Assembly (NCBI GenBank): GCA_005884605.1
Contig: VBBE01000147.1
Span: forward strand, 1-25,861
Reading direction: 5' to 3'
DNA from: Candidatus Bathyarchaeota archaeon
GTDB lineage: Archaea > Thermoproteota > Bathyarchaeia > 40CM-2-53-6
DNA length: 25,861 bases
Shown piece after piece: positions 1 to 8,300 of the stretch (position 1 is its first letter; each line of letters begins with the position of its first letter). The position numbers and the translations under genes were made by a program. The notes beneath the pieces were generated by a model. The model made no database searches. It was given only the letters and a program-made list of their open reading frames with translations, and was not told the DNA's origin.

Positions 1-1
1 T

Positions 2-301
2 AGGGCCCTAAGAAAGGATGGTAAGACCAAGGAGATAGTTGAACTTGACCTGCGAGAACTTCGCGGTCACAAAATCGCCTTCGTCTCAGTATCGGACAAG
101 ATCATTTCCGAGGCAGAAAAAATCATACGGGCAACCAGTCTTTATGCGGCGGACGCAGTCCACATTTCCACCTACAGAAGCGTGGCACAGCGCTCTCGCT
201 TGGAGGGATTTCTATGTGAGGACGTACATTACAACCGGTTCAAGGAGGAGGTTCCAGTAAGAGCAATAGCAGACTTAGAATTTTTGCGGGACGTTGGCTA
301 A
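2..301 (+). CDS. PIN-domain protein (VapC-like), C-terminal part, cut by the left edge
   Basis: An open frame runs from the window edge to TAA at 299-301, giving 99 residues with the start outside. The segment SLYAADAVHISTY matches the third acidic motif of PIN ribonucleases (A-A-D-A followed by a helix), and LCEDVHYNRF, about 25 residues later, matches the usual fourth-motif strand (D-x-x-F/Y). VapC-type PIN toxins cut RNA with a Mg-binding cluster of acidic residues, and only the last two motifs can be seen here. The protein ends 15-20 residues after the last motif, as is normal for the family, so the 3' end appears intact. Whether the gene is complete upstream cannot be seen. A more distant PIN-like function is possible. 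Confidence 0.6.
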   Translation, partial: RALRKDGKTKEIVELDLRELRGHKIAFVSVSDKIISEAEKIIRATSLYAADAVHISTYRSVAQRSRLEGFLCEDVHYNRFKEEVPVRAIADLEFLRDVG

Positions 302-723
302 TAATGGCGACAAGAGCTTCTCCAAAATAGCATTCTTGACCGGAAATCAAGGGAATCCGACGACGGTAATCCCGGGGGGTCGATGAGAGCAAATCAACTA
401 ACAACCGAGAGTTGACAGAACCAAAAGCCCACCGAGACGATGGACCATGCCTGCAAGTCCAGGGTATGAGGCCGGAAGGAGTCAAGGGTACGACCTCGCA
501 CAAAAAGGGGTTTGAACTTGGATTTGCGCCCACGCCCGAGGCTCACCTAGGCGCCAACAATCACACAGATGGGGCCGGAGTCACGAGTCGCTAGCCTGAG
601 TCCCGATCCTAAAGTTACTTCATTTCTGACACAGATGCGCCCAAGGCCTGCCCCAGACAAGAGTTTGCGAAGTGGGGAAGAAAATGCTGTTGCCCGGGAT
701 GGACCCCCCCTTGCTAGCAAATT
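301..723. other. Gene-free stretch with one copy of a duplicated tRNA-like element
   Basis: I see no convincing gene. Both strands have only short or shadow frames. The stretch contains copy 1 of the 42-bp duplicated element (503-544), and on the plus strand a GCCGGAAGGAG segment near 471-481 that faintly recalls an SRP RNA tetraloop, without the conserved partner AGCA loop. A structured RNA here is possible but unproven. Confidence 0.4.
503..544 (-). repeat. Duplicated tRNA-like noncoding element, copy 1
   Basis: About 42 bases are almost identical to 2159-2199, differing at three positions (one of them a missing base). Read on the minus strand it contains CAAGTTCAAACCC, which resembles a tRNA T-loop (GTTCAAAYC), preceded by GGGCGTGGG. 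No complete tRNA cloverleaf can be drawn, because the T-stem does not pair. Flanking bases CCTCG and CGAGG could close a larger hairpin around this copy. It could be a tRNA 3' fragment, an attachment-site scar or a small structured RNA. Confidence 0.5.
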
Positions 724-1008
724 CTAGATAAGCAGAAGCGCGAGGTGGGCGGGAACTTCCAGATGTGAGCTTTTCGTGGCAAGAGTGTCCTTTGTGAGTA
801 TGAGCCCACTGGTAGATTTTCCGGCCTTCTGAAAGTCGATTATTGGTTTCGCGTCGTCAGATAATATCTTGTTCTGGTATTTCACTTCCACCGGAAGGTA
901 CTTGTTGAGGCGAACAGCGAAATTCAGCTGTCTTGAGCGAGGCCCCTCCCAGTAGAAGAGCTGGTTGCTGTAGTCGAAGACGGATTGGAAAGTTGTCCTC
1001 AACCACAT
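724..1008 (-). pseudogene. C-terminal remnant of a DUF4143-type AAA ATPase
   Basis: The 94 residues, plus about a dozen readable codons upstream, match the C-terminal DUF4143 region of archaeal ATP-binding proteins. NQLFYWEG is followed by LNFAVRLNKYLPVEVKYQNK, the nuclease-like E-V-K strand, and then GLILTKDTL and a hydrophobic end with VPAHLALL. Family members are usually about 400 residues, with Walker A and B motifs in the N-terminal half; none of that is present. The frame is stopped by a TGA about 10-15 codons upstream of the listed start and no ATPase domain follows, so this is a truncated relic. A divergent small ORF (1007-1186) starts at the break, which suggests rearrangement there. 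Confidence 0.65.
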
Positions 1009-1186
1009 GAATAGAGGCTCTCCAAAGAAGCCAAAGAGTAACCTTCACCGGTTCATTGAAAGTTTGGAGGACAAGAGATTAATCGATTCCCTCAAAGGAG
1101 AGTTTACGCTGCAGGGGGATGTTGGTCCAAGGAGACGTCGTTCGAGGGAACAAGTTCAGAAAATATTCGACGAATTGGATGAATAG
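1007..1186 (+). CDS. Small charged protein, 59 residues, possibly antitoxin-like
   Basis: ATG at 1007 to TAG at 1184-1186 gives a highly charged protein with predicted helices (HRFIESLEDKRLIDSLKG, and REQVQKIFDELDE at the end). I do not recognise a family. The size, charge and helical C-terminus fit an antitoxin or small regulator, and its neighbours are toxin-antitoxin genes, but no PIN frame follows directly. It starts head-to-head with the truncated DUF4143 frame and overlaps it by two bases. It could be a chance frame. Confidence 0.35.
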   Translation: MNRGSPKKPKSNLHRFIESLEDKRLIDSLKGEFTLQGDVGPRRRRSREQVQKIFDELDE

Positions 1187-1321
1187 ACCGACGAATCAAG
1201 CTCCCGTACGTGATCGGGGTAAACAGCCAAGAGTAATTGCAAGTGGCGGATTCAATGGCGAATTACCATCCTTGTCTTGACAGACCGAAGCGACTGCAGG
1301 TCTCACATGTACACCAAACGC

Positions 1322-1330
1322 CTTATATCG
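1322..1330 (+). promoter_or_regulatory. Putative TATA box for vapB
   Basis: CTTATATCG lies about 35 bases upstream of the vapB ATG. With the usual archaeal spacing of about 26 bases, transcription would start near 1352, leaving a leader of about 10 bases. No clear purine-rich BRE is seen. Confidence 0.4.
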
Positions 1331-1361
1331 ATAATCATGTCGTATTACGACTAGGTTATCG

Positions 1362-1571
1362 ATGGAAAACGTCAGGGTCTCGAAGAAGTATCAAGTAGTA
1401 ATTCCCGAGAAATTGCGCTCGGAGGCGGGGATAAAGCCCGGCGACAGAATGGTCGCCATCTTAAAGAGCGGCATACTAACGTATGTGCCGGTGCGACCAC
1501 TCCGATCAACCAAGGGTATGATCAAGGGCCTAGACACAAGGCATCTGCGTGATGAGCGAGATCGCTTCTGA
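1362..1571 (+). CDS. vapB: AbrB/SpoVT-type antitoxin, VapB family
   Basis: This 69-residue protein opens with VRVSKKYQVVIPEKLRSEAGIKPGDRM, the swapped-hairpin AbrB DNA-binding fold (K-x-Q-V-V-I-P-x-x-R ... G-x-x-P-G-D), at residues 4-31. The C-terminal part (about 45-69, with GMIKGLDTRHLRDERDRF) is the flexible tail that in this family blocks the toxin active site. VapB binds its own promoter together with VapC and neutralises the RNase. The stop codon overlaps the open frame of the PIN toxin, the normal order for a two-gene operon. The start is the only ATG near the fold, with a TATA-like element at the right distance. Confidence 0.85.
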   Translation: MENVRVSKKYQVVIPEKLRSEAGIKPGDRMVAILKSGILTYVPVRPLRSTKGMIKGLDTRHLRDERDRF

Positions 1572-1939
1572 TAAGCGTTGACAGTTATGGCTGGATAGAA
1601 CGCTTCACTGAAGGCCCCAAGGCTTCTCAATACAACCGCGTCATCGATTCAACAAGACCCGAGGAGATACTCACTTCAGTAGTTGTTGTGTACGAGGCCT
1701 ACAAGAGAGTCAAGAGGGCAAAGGGCGAACAGAAAGCATTGGAAGCTGTTGCAGTTCTTAGCCAAACAACAATCATAACTGTAGACCAAACCCTCTGCCT
1801 CGAGGCTGCCGACTATAGTCTCCACCTCAGTCTCCACTTTGCTGACGCCTTGGTCTACGCAACAGCCCGGCATTACGGCGCTCATCTCTACACCGGTGAC
1901 GATGACCTGCGTGGGCTGAAAGGGGTCAGTTTCATCTAG
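1568..1939 (+). CDS. vapC: VapC-type PIN ribonuclease toxin, start codon uncertain
   Basis: The frame gives about 123 residues, the usual VapC size. All four acidic motifs are visible: VDSYGWIERF near the start (first Asp), VVVVYEAYKRVKR (Glu), HFADALVYATAR (Asp) and TGDDDLRGLKG (last Asp). VapC cuts tRNA or rRNA unless bound by VapB. The oddity is the start. After an in-frame TGA at 1553 the codons read A-R-S-L-L-I-S-V-D-S with no ATG, GTG or TTG before the first catalytic Asp; the earliest usual start, GTG at 1688, would remove that Asp. CTG at 1568 overlaps the vapB stop and is the most likely near-cognate start. A lost start codon, meaning an inactive toxin, is the alternative. Confidence 0.7.
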   Translation: MISVDSYGWIERFTEGPKASQYNRVIDSTRPEEILTSVVVVYEAYKRVKRAKGEQKALEAVAVLSQTTIITVDQTLCLEAADYSLHLSLHFADALVYATARHYGAHLYTGDDDLRGLKGVSFI

Positions 1940-2158
1940 AGCCAAGTTCTTCGCACCGATTGAAGCATCTCGCTACCAGCCTCCGCTTCTCAAGTCTCTA
2001 TTCAATCCTAGGGCTGTTCAGGCTTTCAGATCTTACCAGAGCTCTTCGTTCAGGAAAGCTGCCAGCTATTTTCCTGTCCTTCCTTATTTGACGCATTCCA
2101 TGACCCTTCTCAGGTGGGCGCTCCAGTTTGCGGACCTCGGCATACGAGCGTTGGGGCG

Positions 2159-2199
2159 AAAAGGGTTTGAACTTGCATTTGCTCCCACGCCCGAGGCTC
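2159..2199 (-). repeat. Duplicated tRNA-like noncoding element, copy 2
   Basis: This is a near-identical copy of 503-544 in the same orientation, about 1.66 kb away. On the minus strand the flanks allow GGGCG to pair with CGCCC and GAGC with GCTC around the core, a different outer stem from the one possible in copy 1. That is compatible with a folded RNA or with independent sequence context. The two copies bracket the DUF4143 remnant and the VapBC pair. Confidence 0.5.
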
Positions 2200-2369
2200 C
2201 AAACCATTCCTTCAGATCAGACTGTTTCTCATGCCTCTAGCAAAGAGCAGGCAAATGGCGGTATGCCCGCGCGAGCCTAGTCCCAGAAACATCTGGTGCC
2301 TGGCACCGATTCTGGGCGTCTTCGTGAAGGGCGGGGCGTGCGAAAATCGACCACCCAGGGGTCACAGAC

Positions 2370-2437
2370 TAGTTAGCAGAAAAGAAAAGTTACGAGGAAA
2401 AAATAGTTAGCGGAGAGGAAAAGTTACGAATCAAACG
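2370..2437. repeat. Two tandem copies of a 34-bp unit
   Basis: The units at 2370-2403 and 2404-2437 share TAGTTAGC, a purine run and AAAAGTTACGA in the first approximately 25 bases; the last few bases differ. There is no coding sense in it. It could be a tandem duplication or a paired protein-binding site. Confidence 0.55.
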
Positions 2438-2953
2438 TAGTTTGTTCTGAGGAAGGGAATATGTGGTTCTGGAAGGAAGACTGTATTCATTTACTTTCGC
2501 AAGCGTCCGTGGGAACCACTCACGCCATGCTGGACCCCCAAGGGCTCCATTTTTCATGCGGGGCTGTTTCTGTCCGGGCGGGTTTCTAGACTTGTTTCTC
2601 TATTTCCCGTTGCATGAATCAGGAAATTGATTTCATGGGTCGTGCTTGAAAAATGGACAACGTATCGAACATCCCTTTCTCCTCATTTCTGTTGTCCACG
2701 AAGGAAAAACCGGAGTTTTCTTGGGAAAGCAGTGTTTCGCTATGGTTTCGGGTTCATTTCTATCGCGGAGCTTGATGGGTGCATTCGAAGTCCGGCTCAG
2801 TCAGACCACATCAAGAGACCACCGCAACGGAATTCCTCCTCCCAAGGTTCCTTGCCTTGGTTAGGCTTCGATAACAAGACTGCGCTCATTTTTGATCTTC
2901 CCCGGATACAAATGGATATAACCGGAAATCCTCTCGAATCTTTTCGAATCTTT

Positions 2954-2960
2954 CTTATAT
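2954..2960 (+). promoter_or_regulatory. Putative TATA box for the 2998 gene
   Basis: CTTATAT lies about 40 bases upstream of the TTG start. The expected transcription start near 2983 leaves a leader of about 15 bases. It probably drives both 2998-3486 and 3496-3855. Confidence 0.4.
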
Positions 2961-2997
2961 GAAGATAAATAGATAGATGTAGACAAGAGAAATTGCC

Positions 2998-3486
2998 TTG
3001 AACGTTAGATGGGCGAAAATACTTGTTTTTCTCCTCCCCGTACTGATCTTCGGCACAGGCTTTGCACTGTCTCAGATCACGTTCAACAACACTACAGTCA
3101 TACTAGCAGGTCAAAACATCTTCATAACACAACCAACTCCAACAAGTCAGACCTGTCCTGCGGATGGCAATATCGCGTACAAGAACAGTGGTTTCACTTC
3201 ACTGGCTTGGACGTTGACTCAAGGCGGAGGGGCGGCTCAAGCATTCTTTTGCATGGACAACCAAGGAACTTCGGCTGATACTCCGAGTGTTACTGCCTCC
3301 GGCACTGGAATTGCTAATGGAGTATGTCCATCAACTGCCAGCACGCTGACATGGGCAGCGCCTTCCGGAGTTCCCACAAGTCTCGCGGCACATACTGCAA
3401 CCTCGACCCCAATTACTATCGCCGTCTGCGCGGGCAGCGGCACGTCCGCCGGGCCTGGCCCCTCCTTCACCGTGACGGTAACGTAG
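2998..3486 (+). CDS. Small secreted beta-rich protein, paralogue of 17658-18155
   Basis: It has 162 residues and a TTG start; an in-frame TAG 18 bases upstream leaves no alternative before it. A signal peptide (residues 1-24, KILVFLLPVLIFGTGFALS) is followed by a beta-strand-like segment QITFNNTTVIL, then a Thr/Ser/Gly-rich body with about five cysteines. The middle segment WTLTQGGGAAQAFFCMDNQG and the final FTVTVT match the minus-strand gene at 17658-18155 (WTIPAGGSGVQYFCLENTG ... FSITVT). No named family is recognised. The architecture, with a short strand after the signal peptide and a single beta domain ending in a strand, would suit a donor-strand filament subunit of the TasA/archaeal thread kind, but that is inference. 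The PKD gene at 3496 follows after nine bases, so the two are probably co-transcribed. Confidence 0.75.
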   Translation: MNVRWAKILVFLLPVLIFGTGFALSQITFNNTTVILAGQNIFITQPTPTSQTCPADGNIAYKNSGFTSLAWTLTQGGGAAQAFFCMDNQGTSADTPSVTASGTGIANGVCPSTASTLTWAAPSGVPTSLAAHTATSTPITIAVCAGSGTSAGPGPSFTVTVT

Positions 3487-3495
3487 GAATCGAAG

Positions 3496-3855
3496 ATGCG
3501 TCGATCAATCATCGTCCTCGTCAGCCCGCTTCTTCTTCTCCTACCAACTGTGATCGTGTTTGCCTCGACATCAGTTTCTTTCCAAAACAATACGATCATA
3601 CTACCTGGCCTCGCCTCCTCATTTACTGCCAGTCCTAGCACCGTTAGCGTAGGGCAACCGGTTTCCCTATCCTGCTCGGCTAAAGGCGGAACTGCACCCT
3701 ACGCCTACTTCTGGACGCTCGGAGATGGGAATACTGGGAACGGACCTGAGCCCAGCCACATGTACAGTATCCAAGGTCTAATGAGAATCGTCTGCTCCGT
3801 GACGGATGGCTCAGGCACATTTGCAAGTAGCGTTGGTTACGTGAAAGTCGGTTGA
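3496..3855 (+). CDS. Small secreted single-PKD-domain protein
   Basis: It has 119 residues with ATG at 3496. The signal peptide is about residues 1-23 (LVSPLLLLLPTVIVFAS), followed by SVSFQNNTIIL, the same post-signal strand motif as in the upstream gene. Residues 42-119 form one PKD beta-sandwich: VGQPVSLSCSAKGG, PYAYFWTLGDGNTGNG, PSHMYSIQG, IVCSVTDGSG. A Cys pair (SC...VC) should form a disulfide. The PKD is closest in the window to that of the 14068-15516 protein, which has the same YFWTFGDGSSGTG and MNVVCTVTD signature. It lies nine bases after the preceding gene. There is no membrane anchor, so it is secreted or held by binding. PKD domains mediate surface interactions rather than catalysis. 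Confidence 0.75.
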   Translation: MRRSIIVLVSPLLLLLPTVIVFASTSVSFQNNTIILPGLASSFTASPSTVSVGQPVSLSCSAKGGTAPYAYFWTLGDGNTGNGPEPSHMYSIQGLMRIVCSVTDGSGTFASSVGYVKVG

Positions 3856-4060
3856 ACTCGATTGCGCAGGGATTCAAAGCAGTAGGGATACCCATCTGAA
3901 CAAGCTAGATCCCTCACGCCCTTGTTGAATCCGGAGCAACCGGTTCGGTGAGAGAATTTGGAGGCTTTCATAATGCTATCTGGGCAATTGCTGGATCGAG
4001 AGCAAAGCTTGTCTTGCCCAGTACTTCCAAATCCGGGGCATCTCGAGAAGGAAGCGCAAG

Positions 4061-4744
4061 TTGGCAAGGCAGCGCGAGTATCAGGTCGTAACCTTTGACT
4101 GCTACGGGACCCTTATCGATTGGGAAACAGGAATCCGAGCCGCGTTCAAACAATCCCTGAGAGATCTAGCCCTGGGCCAGTCCGAAGAAGCTAGAGTGTT
4201 CAGTCTGTACCAAGAAGAAGAGAAGAGAATTGAAGCCCTCCAGCCCTACAGACCCTATCGAAGCGTCCTGTCCGAGGCAGCGTCCGCAGCAGCGACAAGA
4301 TTCGGAAAAAAAATTCCTAAGAACCTATCAACTATGCTCGCAGAACAGCTTCCAGGATGGGACTCGTTTCCCGATACAAACCCCGCTCTTGAAAGGCTAG
4401 CGAGAATGTACGAGTTGGGAATCTTGTCGAATGTCGACAACGATCTTCTCGCGAGCACGTTGAAGCGCTTTCCGATCCCGTTCAACATAATCGTAACAGC
4501 TGAGAGAGTGAAGTCATACAAGCCGGGATTCAAACACTTCGAAGAAGCGCAGAGAATCATAGGAGACAGACGCTGGCTACACGCAGCAGCAAGCCTCTAC
4601 CATGACATCGAACCCGCATCGAAGCTCGGAATCAAGACAGTGTGGGTCAACAGAAACAACTCGAACAAAGGCCAAGAATACTCCGGGAAAATATTGAGAG
4701 AAGTCGAGAACCTGACTCAGCTGGCAGATTGGCTCGCGCCTTAA
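4061..4744 (+). CDS. HAD-superfamily hydrolase, haloacid dehalogenase type II-like
   Basis: This is a 227-residue cytoplasmic protein. Motif I is VTFDCYGTLIDWE (residues 9-21, with the nucleophilic Asp), motif II is ILSNVDN (Ser near residue 126), then the conserved Lys in VKSYKPGFKHFEEA, and motif III is LYHDIEPASKLGIKTVWVNR. The YGTL signature, the helical cap between motifs I and II, and the TVWVNR ending match HAD type II or (S)-2-haloacid dehalogenase-like proteins; many archaeal members act on phosphate esters instead, so the substrate is unknown. In motif III the usual G-D-S is replaced by A-S-L-Y-H-D, leaving one clear Asp. TTG at 4061 is the likely start; in-frame sequence upstream has a less typical composition. 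Confidence 0.85.
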   Translation: MARQREYQVVTFDCYGTLIDWETGIRAAFKQSLRDLALGQSEEARVFSLYQEEEKRIEALQPYRPYRSVLSEAASAAATRFGKKIPKNLSTMLAEQLPGWDSFPDTNPALERLARMYELGILSNVDNDLLASTLKRFPIPFNIIVTAERVKSYKPGFKHFEEAQRIIGDRRWLHAAASLYHDIEPASKLGIKTVWVNRNNSNKGQEYSGKILREVENLTQLADWLAP

Positions 4745-4864
4745 GGATCAGGGGATCGAGTGTCTGGCATGTAGTACTACTCGTACGCATAGATCTTATC
4801 TCATGCGGAGTCCGAGGCAGGGACCCCGGTTTCAAGCTGATCTTCGGATTACTTTCAGTGAACA

Positions 4865-5296
4865 CTATTTGACCAGAGAGTCTTGATCAGGATTCGCTCT
4901 CGAAAGGGTCCCCTTACCATTGTCGATAACCATTCTAGGCGTCTTGAGGATCTGTTGGTAATCCTGCGCACTCTCGTCGAGATCAGAAGCCACCCTGTGC
5001 CAATGATTCGGGACAGTAGCGTATACGGGCTCGAAAATTGCCCACCTGTCAGTGTAGGAGAAGAATTTTGACCCTATATTTGATAGCAGGATGTAGGCCT
5101 CACCGATCGACTGTTCATCAACTGTCTTCAAGTGTTCCTTGCTATAGAGCATCAACCGTTCCCTGTGGCCCTTCATCGTCTTGGTGCGCGCCAACCTCCA
5201 ACGCGGGAACTCAGCTAGGACTTCAGCCTCTGATATGTTGCAGAGTGGACAAGGTGTTTCCCTCCCGACTTCGGTCCCCAACGTTCGGCTTCGCAC
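4865..5296 (-). CDS. HIT-like protein with an incomplete histidine triad
   Basis: The 143 residues begin with GTG; an in-frame TAA lies two codons upstream. A CPLC pair (residues 17-20) at the start of the fold is typical of zinc-binding HIT nucleotide hydrolases. RTKTMKGHRERLMLYSKEHL fits the strand-turn region that precedes the triad, and PNHWHRVASD carries H-x-H where the family has H-x-H-x-H-x-x, so the third His is missing. HIT proteins hydrolyse nucleotide phosphoramidates or adenylylated compounds; activity here is doubtful without the full triad. It lies convergent with the HAD gene and about 50 bases downstream of the giant gene on the same strand. The family call is moderate and the function open. 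Confidence 0.55.
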   Translation of the reverse strand: MRSRTLGTEVGRETPCPLCNISEAEVLAEFPRWRLARTKTMKGHRERLMLYSKEHLKTVDEQSIGEAYILLSNIGSKFFSYTDRWAIFEPVYATVPNHWHRVASDLDESAQDYQQILKTPRMVIDNGKGTLSRANPDQDSLVK

Positions 5297-5346
5297 CTGT
5301 TAGGCTATCCGACACAGCTGTCCTAAGCCGCTCTCGCTACTCGGGC

Positions 5347-8300
5347 TCACTGGGGTTTCCAGGCGATTGCCCTGAACGGGTAAGTAGAGTAGTTGGGGAG
5401 TTTTGTCAGTGCTCCGTTGGTGTAGGTTAGAATCGTCCCGCCCCCGCCTAGTATGTAGGCTGTTCCGGATGGTGACCAGCTGACCGCAGTAAGCCAGCTG
5501 CTGGTCACGGTCGGAAGCAGGCTGAGCGTTGACCCGTTGTAGGTGAGGACCATTCCGTTGTCTCCGACCAGCAGCGCGAGGCTGCCTGCAGCGTTGAACG
5601 CAATAGATTTGATAGCATTCGTCCCGGTTATGCCGTTCGTGTTGACCGGCGTGACTTGGGTCCCGTTGAACCTGAGGACTGCACCGTTTATGCCGCCGAT
5701 GAGAGCGTATTGGCCGTTAGGATTCCACGCGGCCGTGTTGAGGTCGTTGGTTGTGCCTGAGAACGAGCGGATAGTTGTACCGTCGTAGGTTAGTGTGAGG
5801 CCACCCTTGCCCACCATAAGAGCATAGCTGCCGCTTGGATGCCAGTTTATCGAGTATATCGTCGTTGCGAACGAATTGGGTACGGTTGTTGCCTTGACAC
5901 CGTCGTACTTGAGGAGGATACCCACCGAGCCTCCGATTAGAGCATACGACCCGTCCTGCTTCCAGGAGACGGTCCAGAAGTTGTACCCGGTCGAGATGCC
6001 GGTCGAGATTGTGGTAAATGCTGTCCCATTGTACTTGAGCAGGACGGCGGAGTCTCCTGCGATCAGAGCGTAGGAACCGTCCGGCTTCCACGCCACCTGT
6101 CGAAGCGCAGTCGTGACCGGCTGTCCGACCTGCGTCAAGGTCCTATTCTGGTAGAGTCTGAACACCTTTCCATCGGATGTGACAACCAGAGCATAGGGCG
6201 CCCCAGGAGAGACAGTAACAGACGTGCTGCCAGTGCTGCTGTTGTGAGAAGGATCCCCACCGTAACTAGCAGAGACGGTCAGGGTCCCGGCTACCGTCGG
6301 GATGACGTTCACAGAGCAGCTAGCAGAATTAGCGGTTTGAGTCCCAAGTGTACAAGTTCCCCCCGAAGAAAACGACACATTACCTGTAGGTGCCGTCGGT
6401 GTTCCGGAGGAGTCCGCCACGGTCGCGGTGCAAGAAGTGACTTGGTTGACCACTACAGTGCTTGGGCTGCAACTGACACTTGTTGTGGTTGCGTGCAGTT
6501 GGGTTACCGTCAAGTTGAATGTGCCCGAGCCGACATTATGGGCTCCATCGCCAGAGTAGCTAGCCGAGATCGTGTGAGTGCCAGAATCGAGCGAGGTAGC
6601 ATTGTACGTCACAGAGCACCTGCCTGACACGAGGGTGCAGGTCGAAGCACTGAATGTACCCGTGCCACTAGTCGACCAAGCGACACTACCCGTTGGCGTA
6701 CTCGTTGATCCGGGTGATGTGTCAGCGAGCGCTGCGTCGCATGTCGAGACTCCGCCTACCTGGACCGTACTTGGATTGCAGCTCACTGTTGCAGCAATGC
6801 TGCGCTTGTTAACTGTGAGACTCGTGCCTCCCGAACTTGTCGCATGTGCAGAGTCGCCACCGTAGCTGGCGGAAACTGGCAGCGTTCCAGAGGCTGATGG
6901 GGTAATGTTCACAGAACACGACCCGGCGAGTAGTGCACAGGTCCCACCGGGCGTGAAGCTAACAGTTCCCGTCGGCGTAGATGTCGTTCCTGATGCGGTG
7001 TCCGCAATCGTGGCTGAACAGCTTAGAGAAACGCCTACAGTCCCTGTGGCGGGGCAGCTCACTGTTGTTGAGGTTGTCCGTAAATTAACGTTTAGACCAA
7101 ACGTGTCGAAGCTACCGGCATGTGCCGAGTCAGAGTTGTATGTGCCGGTGATGCTGTGAGTGCCCGCACCGGCGGTTGGAGTATAGGTCACGGCGCAACT
7201 AGCGGAGGTAGAGGTTGGATTGGTCAGTGTGCACGGTGACCCGGTGAACTGCGTCGCATCACCACCATAGCTTCCGGTGATCACGTGAGAACCCTGAGCG
7301 GTAGCAGTGTAAGTTACGGAACAACTGCCTGATGCAAGTGTGCAGTTTGACGCGCTGAAAAAGCCGGCGTTGGTGTGAGCCCAACCTACAGTGCCACTAG
7401 GAGTGCTCGATGTTCCCGGTGAAATATCCGCTACAGTAGCGGTGCAAGTCGAAACGAGCCCTAGGCTTCCCGACTTGGGAGAGCAGGCAACATTAGTCGA
7501 TGTGTCACGATTAGCGATGTTCACAGTTGCGCTGCCAGTGCTCGCTGAATGCGTCGAATCGCCATTGTACGTGGCGGAAACATTGAGGGTTCCGGATGAT
7601 GTGGGCGTGATGTTCACGGAGCAGGAACCGCTGACGAGCGTGCACGACCCGCTAGGAGCAAATGTCACAGAGCCGGTTGGAGTGCTGGCTGTTCCAGGTG
7701 AAGTGTCCGTGATTGTTGCCGAACATGACAGAGCTACGCCCACGGTGCCAGAAGCGGGACACGTGACCGTGGTCGCAGAGCTGCGGAGCGTGACAGTGAC
7801 GATCTTCGATACCGCGGTGGATTGGCTGCTTGAGTCCGTCGCCGTCAGGGTGACATTGAAGGACCCGAAAGATGCGTATGTGTGTGTGACGGCGCTTCCG
7901 GAGGTAGAGCTTCCGTCTCCGAAGTTCCAGGTGAAAGTGTAGGGACTTTTGCCGCCTGAGGCTGTTGCGCTGAAACTGATTGCTTGACCCGATACAGAGT
8001 TGGTTGGTGAGTATGTGAAACTCGCGTTAAGAGGTGGAGGTCCGCCGACGGTGAACGTGTAGGTGAGTGATTCTGCGCAGCTTAACGGCTCCACAGTGGA
8101 ATTGCTGTAGACGACCGCGAGTCCGTTCTCAACTCGCAGGTTCTTTACACTGTCAGTGACGGGGCAGTCAAAGTTGGCGTGTGTAAAAGTCAGCCGGTTC
8201 ACGCCCTGTATCACAAGCGTTGTGTTAAGTGAAAACGCTACGTAGACGTTCGCGTTCTGCGGAGTATCGACTGCAGGTAAAGAGGCTATGAATTGTCCGT

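Larger units (their letters stand above)
1940..2997. other. About 1 kb without a convincing gene; repeats and hairpins
   Basis: No frame on either strand looks like a real protein; the 111-codon frame at 2627-2962 has shadow-like composition. Contents seen are copy 2 of the tRNA-like element (2159-2199), a palindrome GGTGCCTGGCACC near 2299, a 34-bp tandem duplication (2370-2437), and at the right end the promoter region of the next gene. It has the look of decayed DNA, or DNA with an uncharacterised RNA. Confidence 0.4.

Noticed and set aside
420..490. Possible SRP RNA, from GCCGGAAGGAG on the plus strand
   Set aside because: The tetraloop-like part is there, but the conserved AGCA side of the symmetric loop is missing and no approximately 300-base paired structure is evident.
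2627..2962. Plus-strand frame of 111 codons
   Set aside because: No domain, no signal or strand pattern, and a second overlapping frame of similar quality; it looks like chance.
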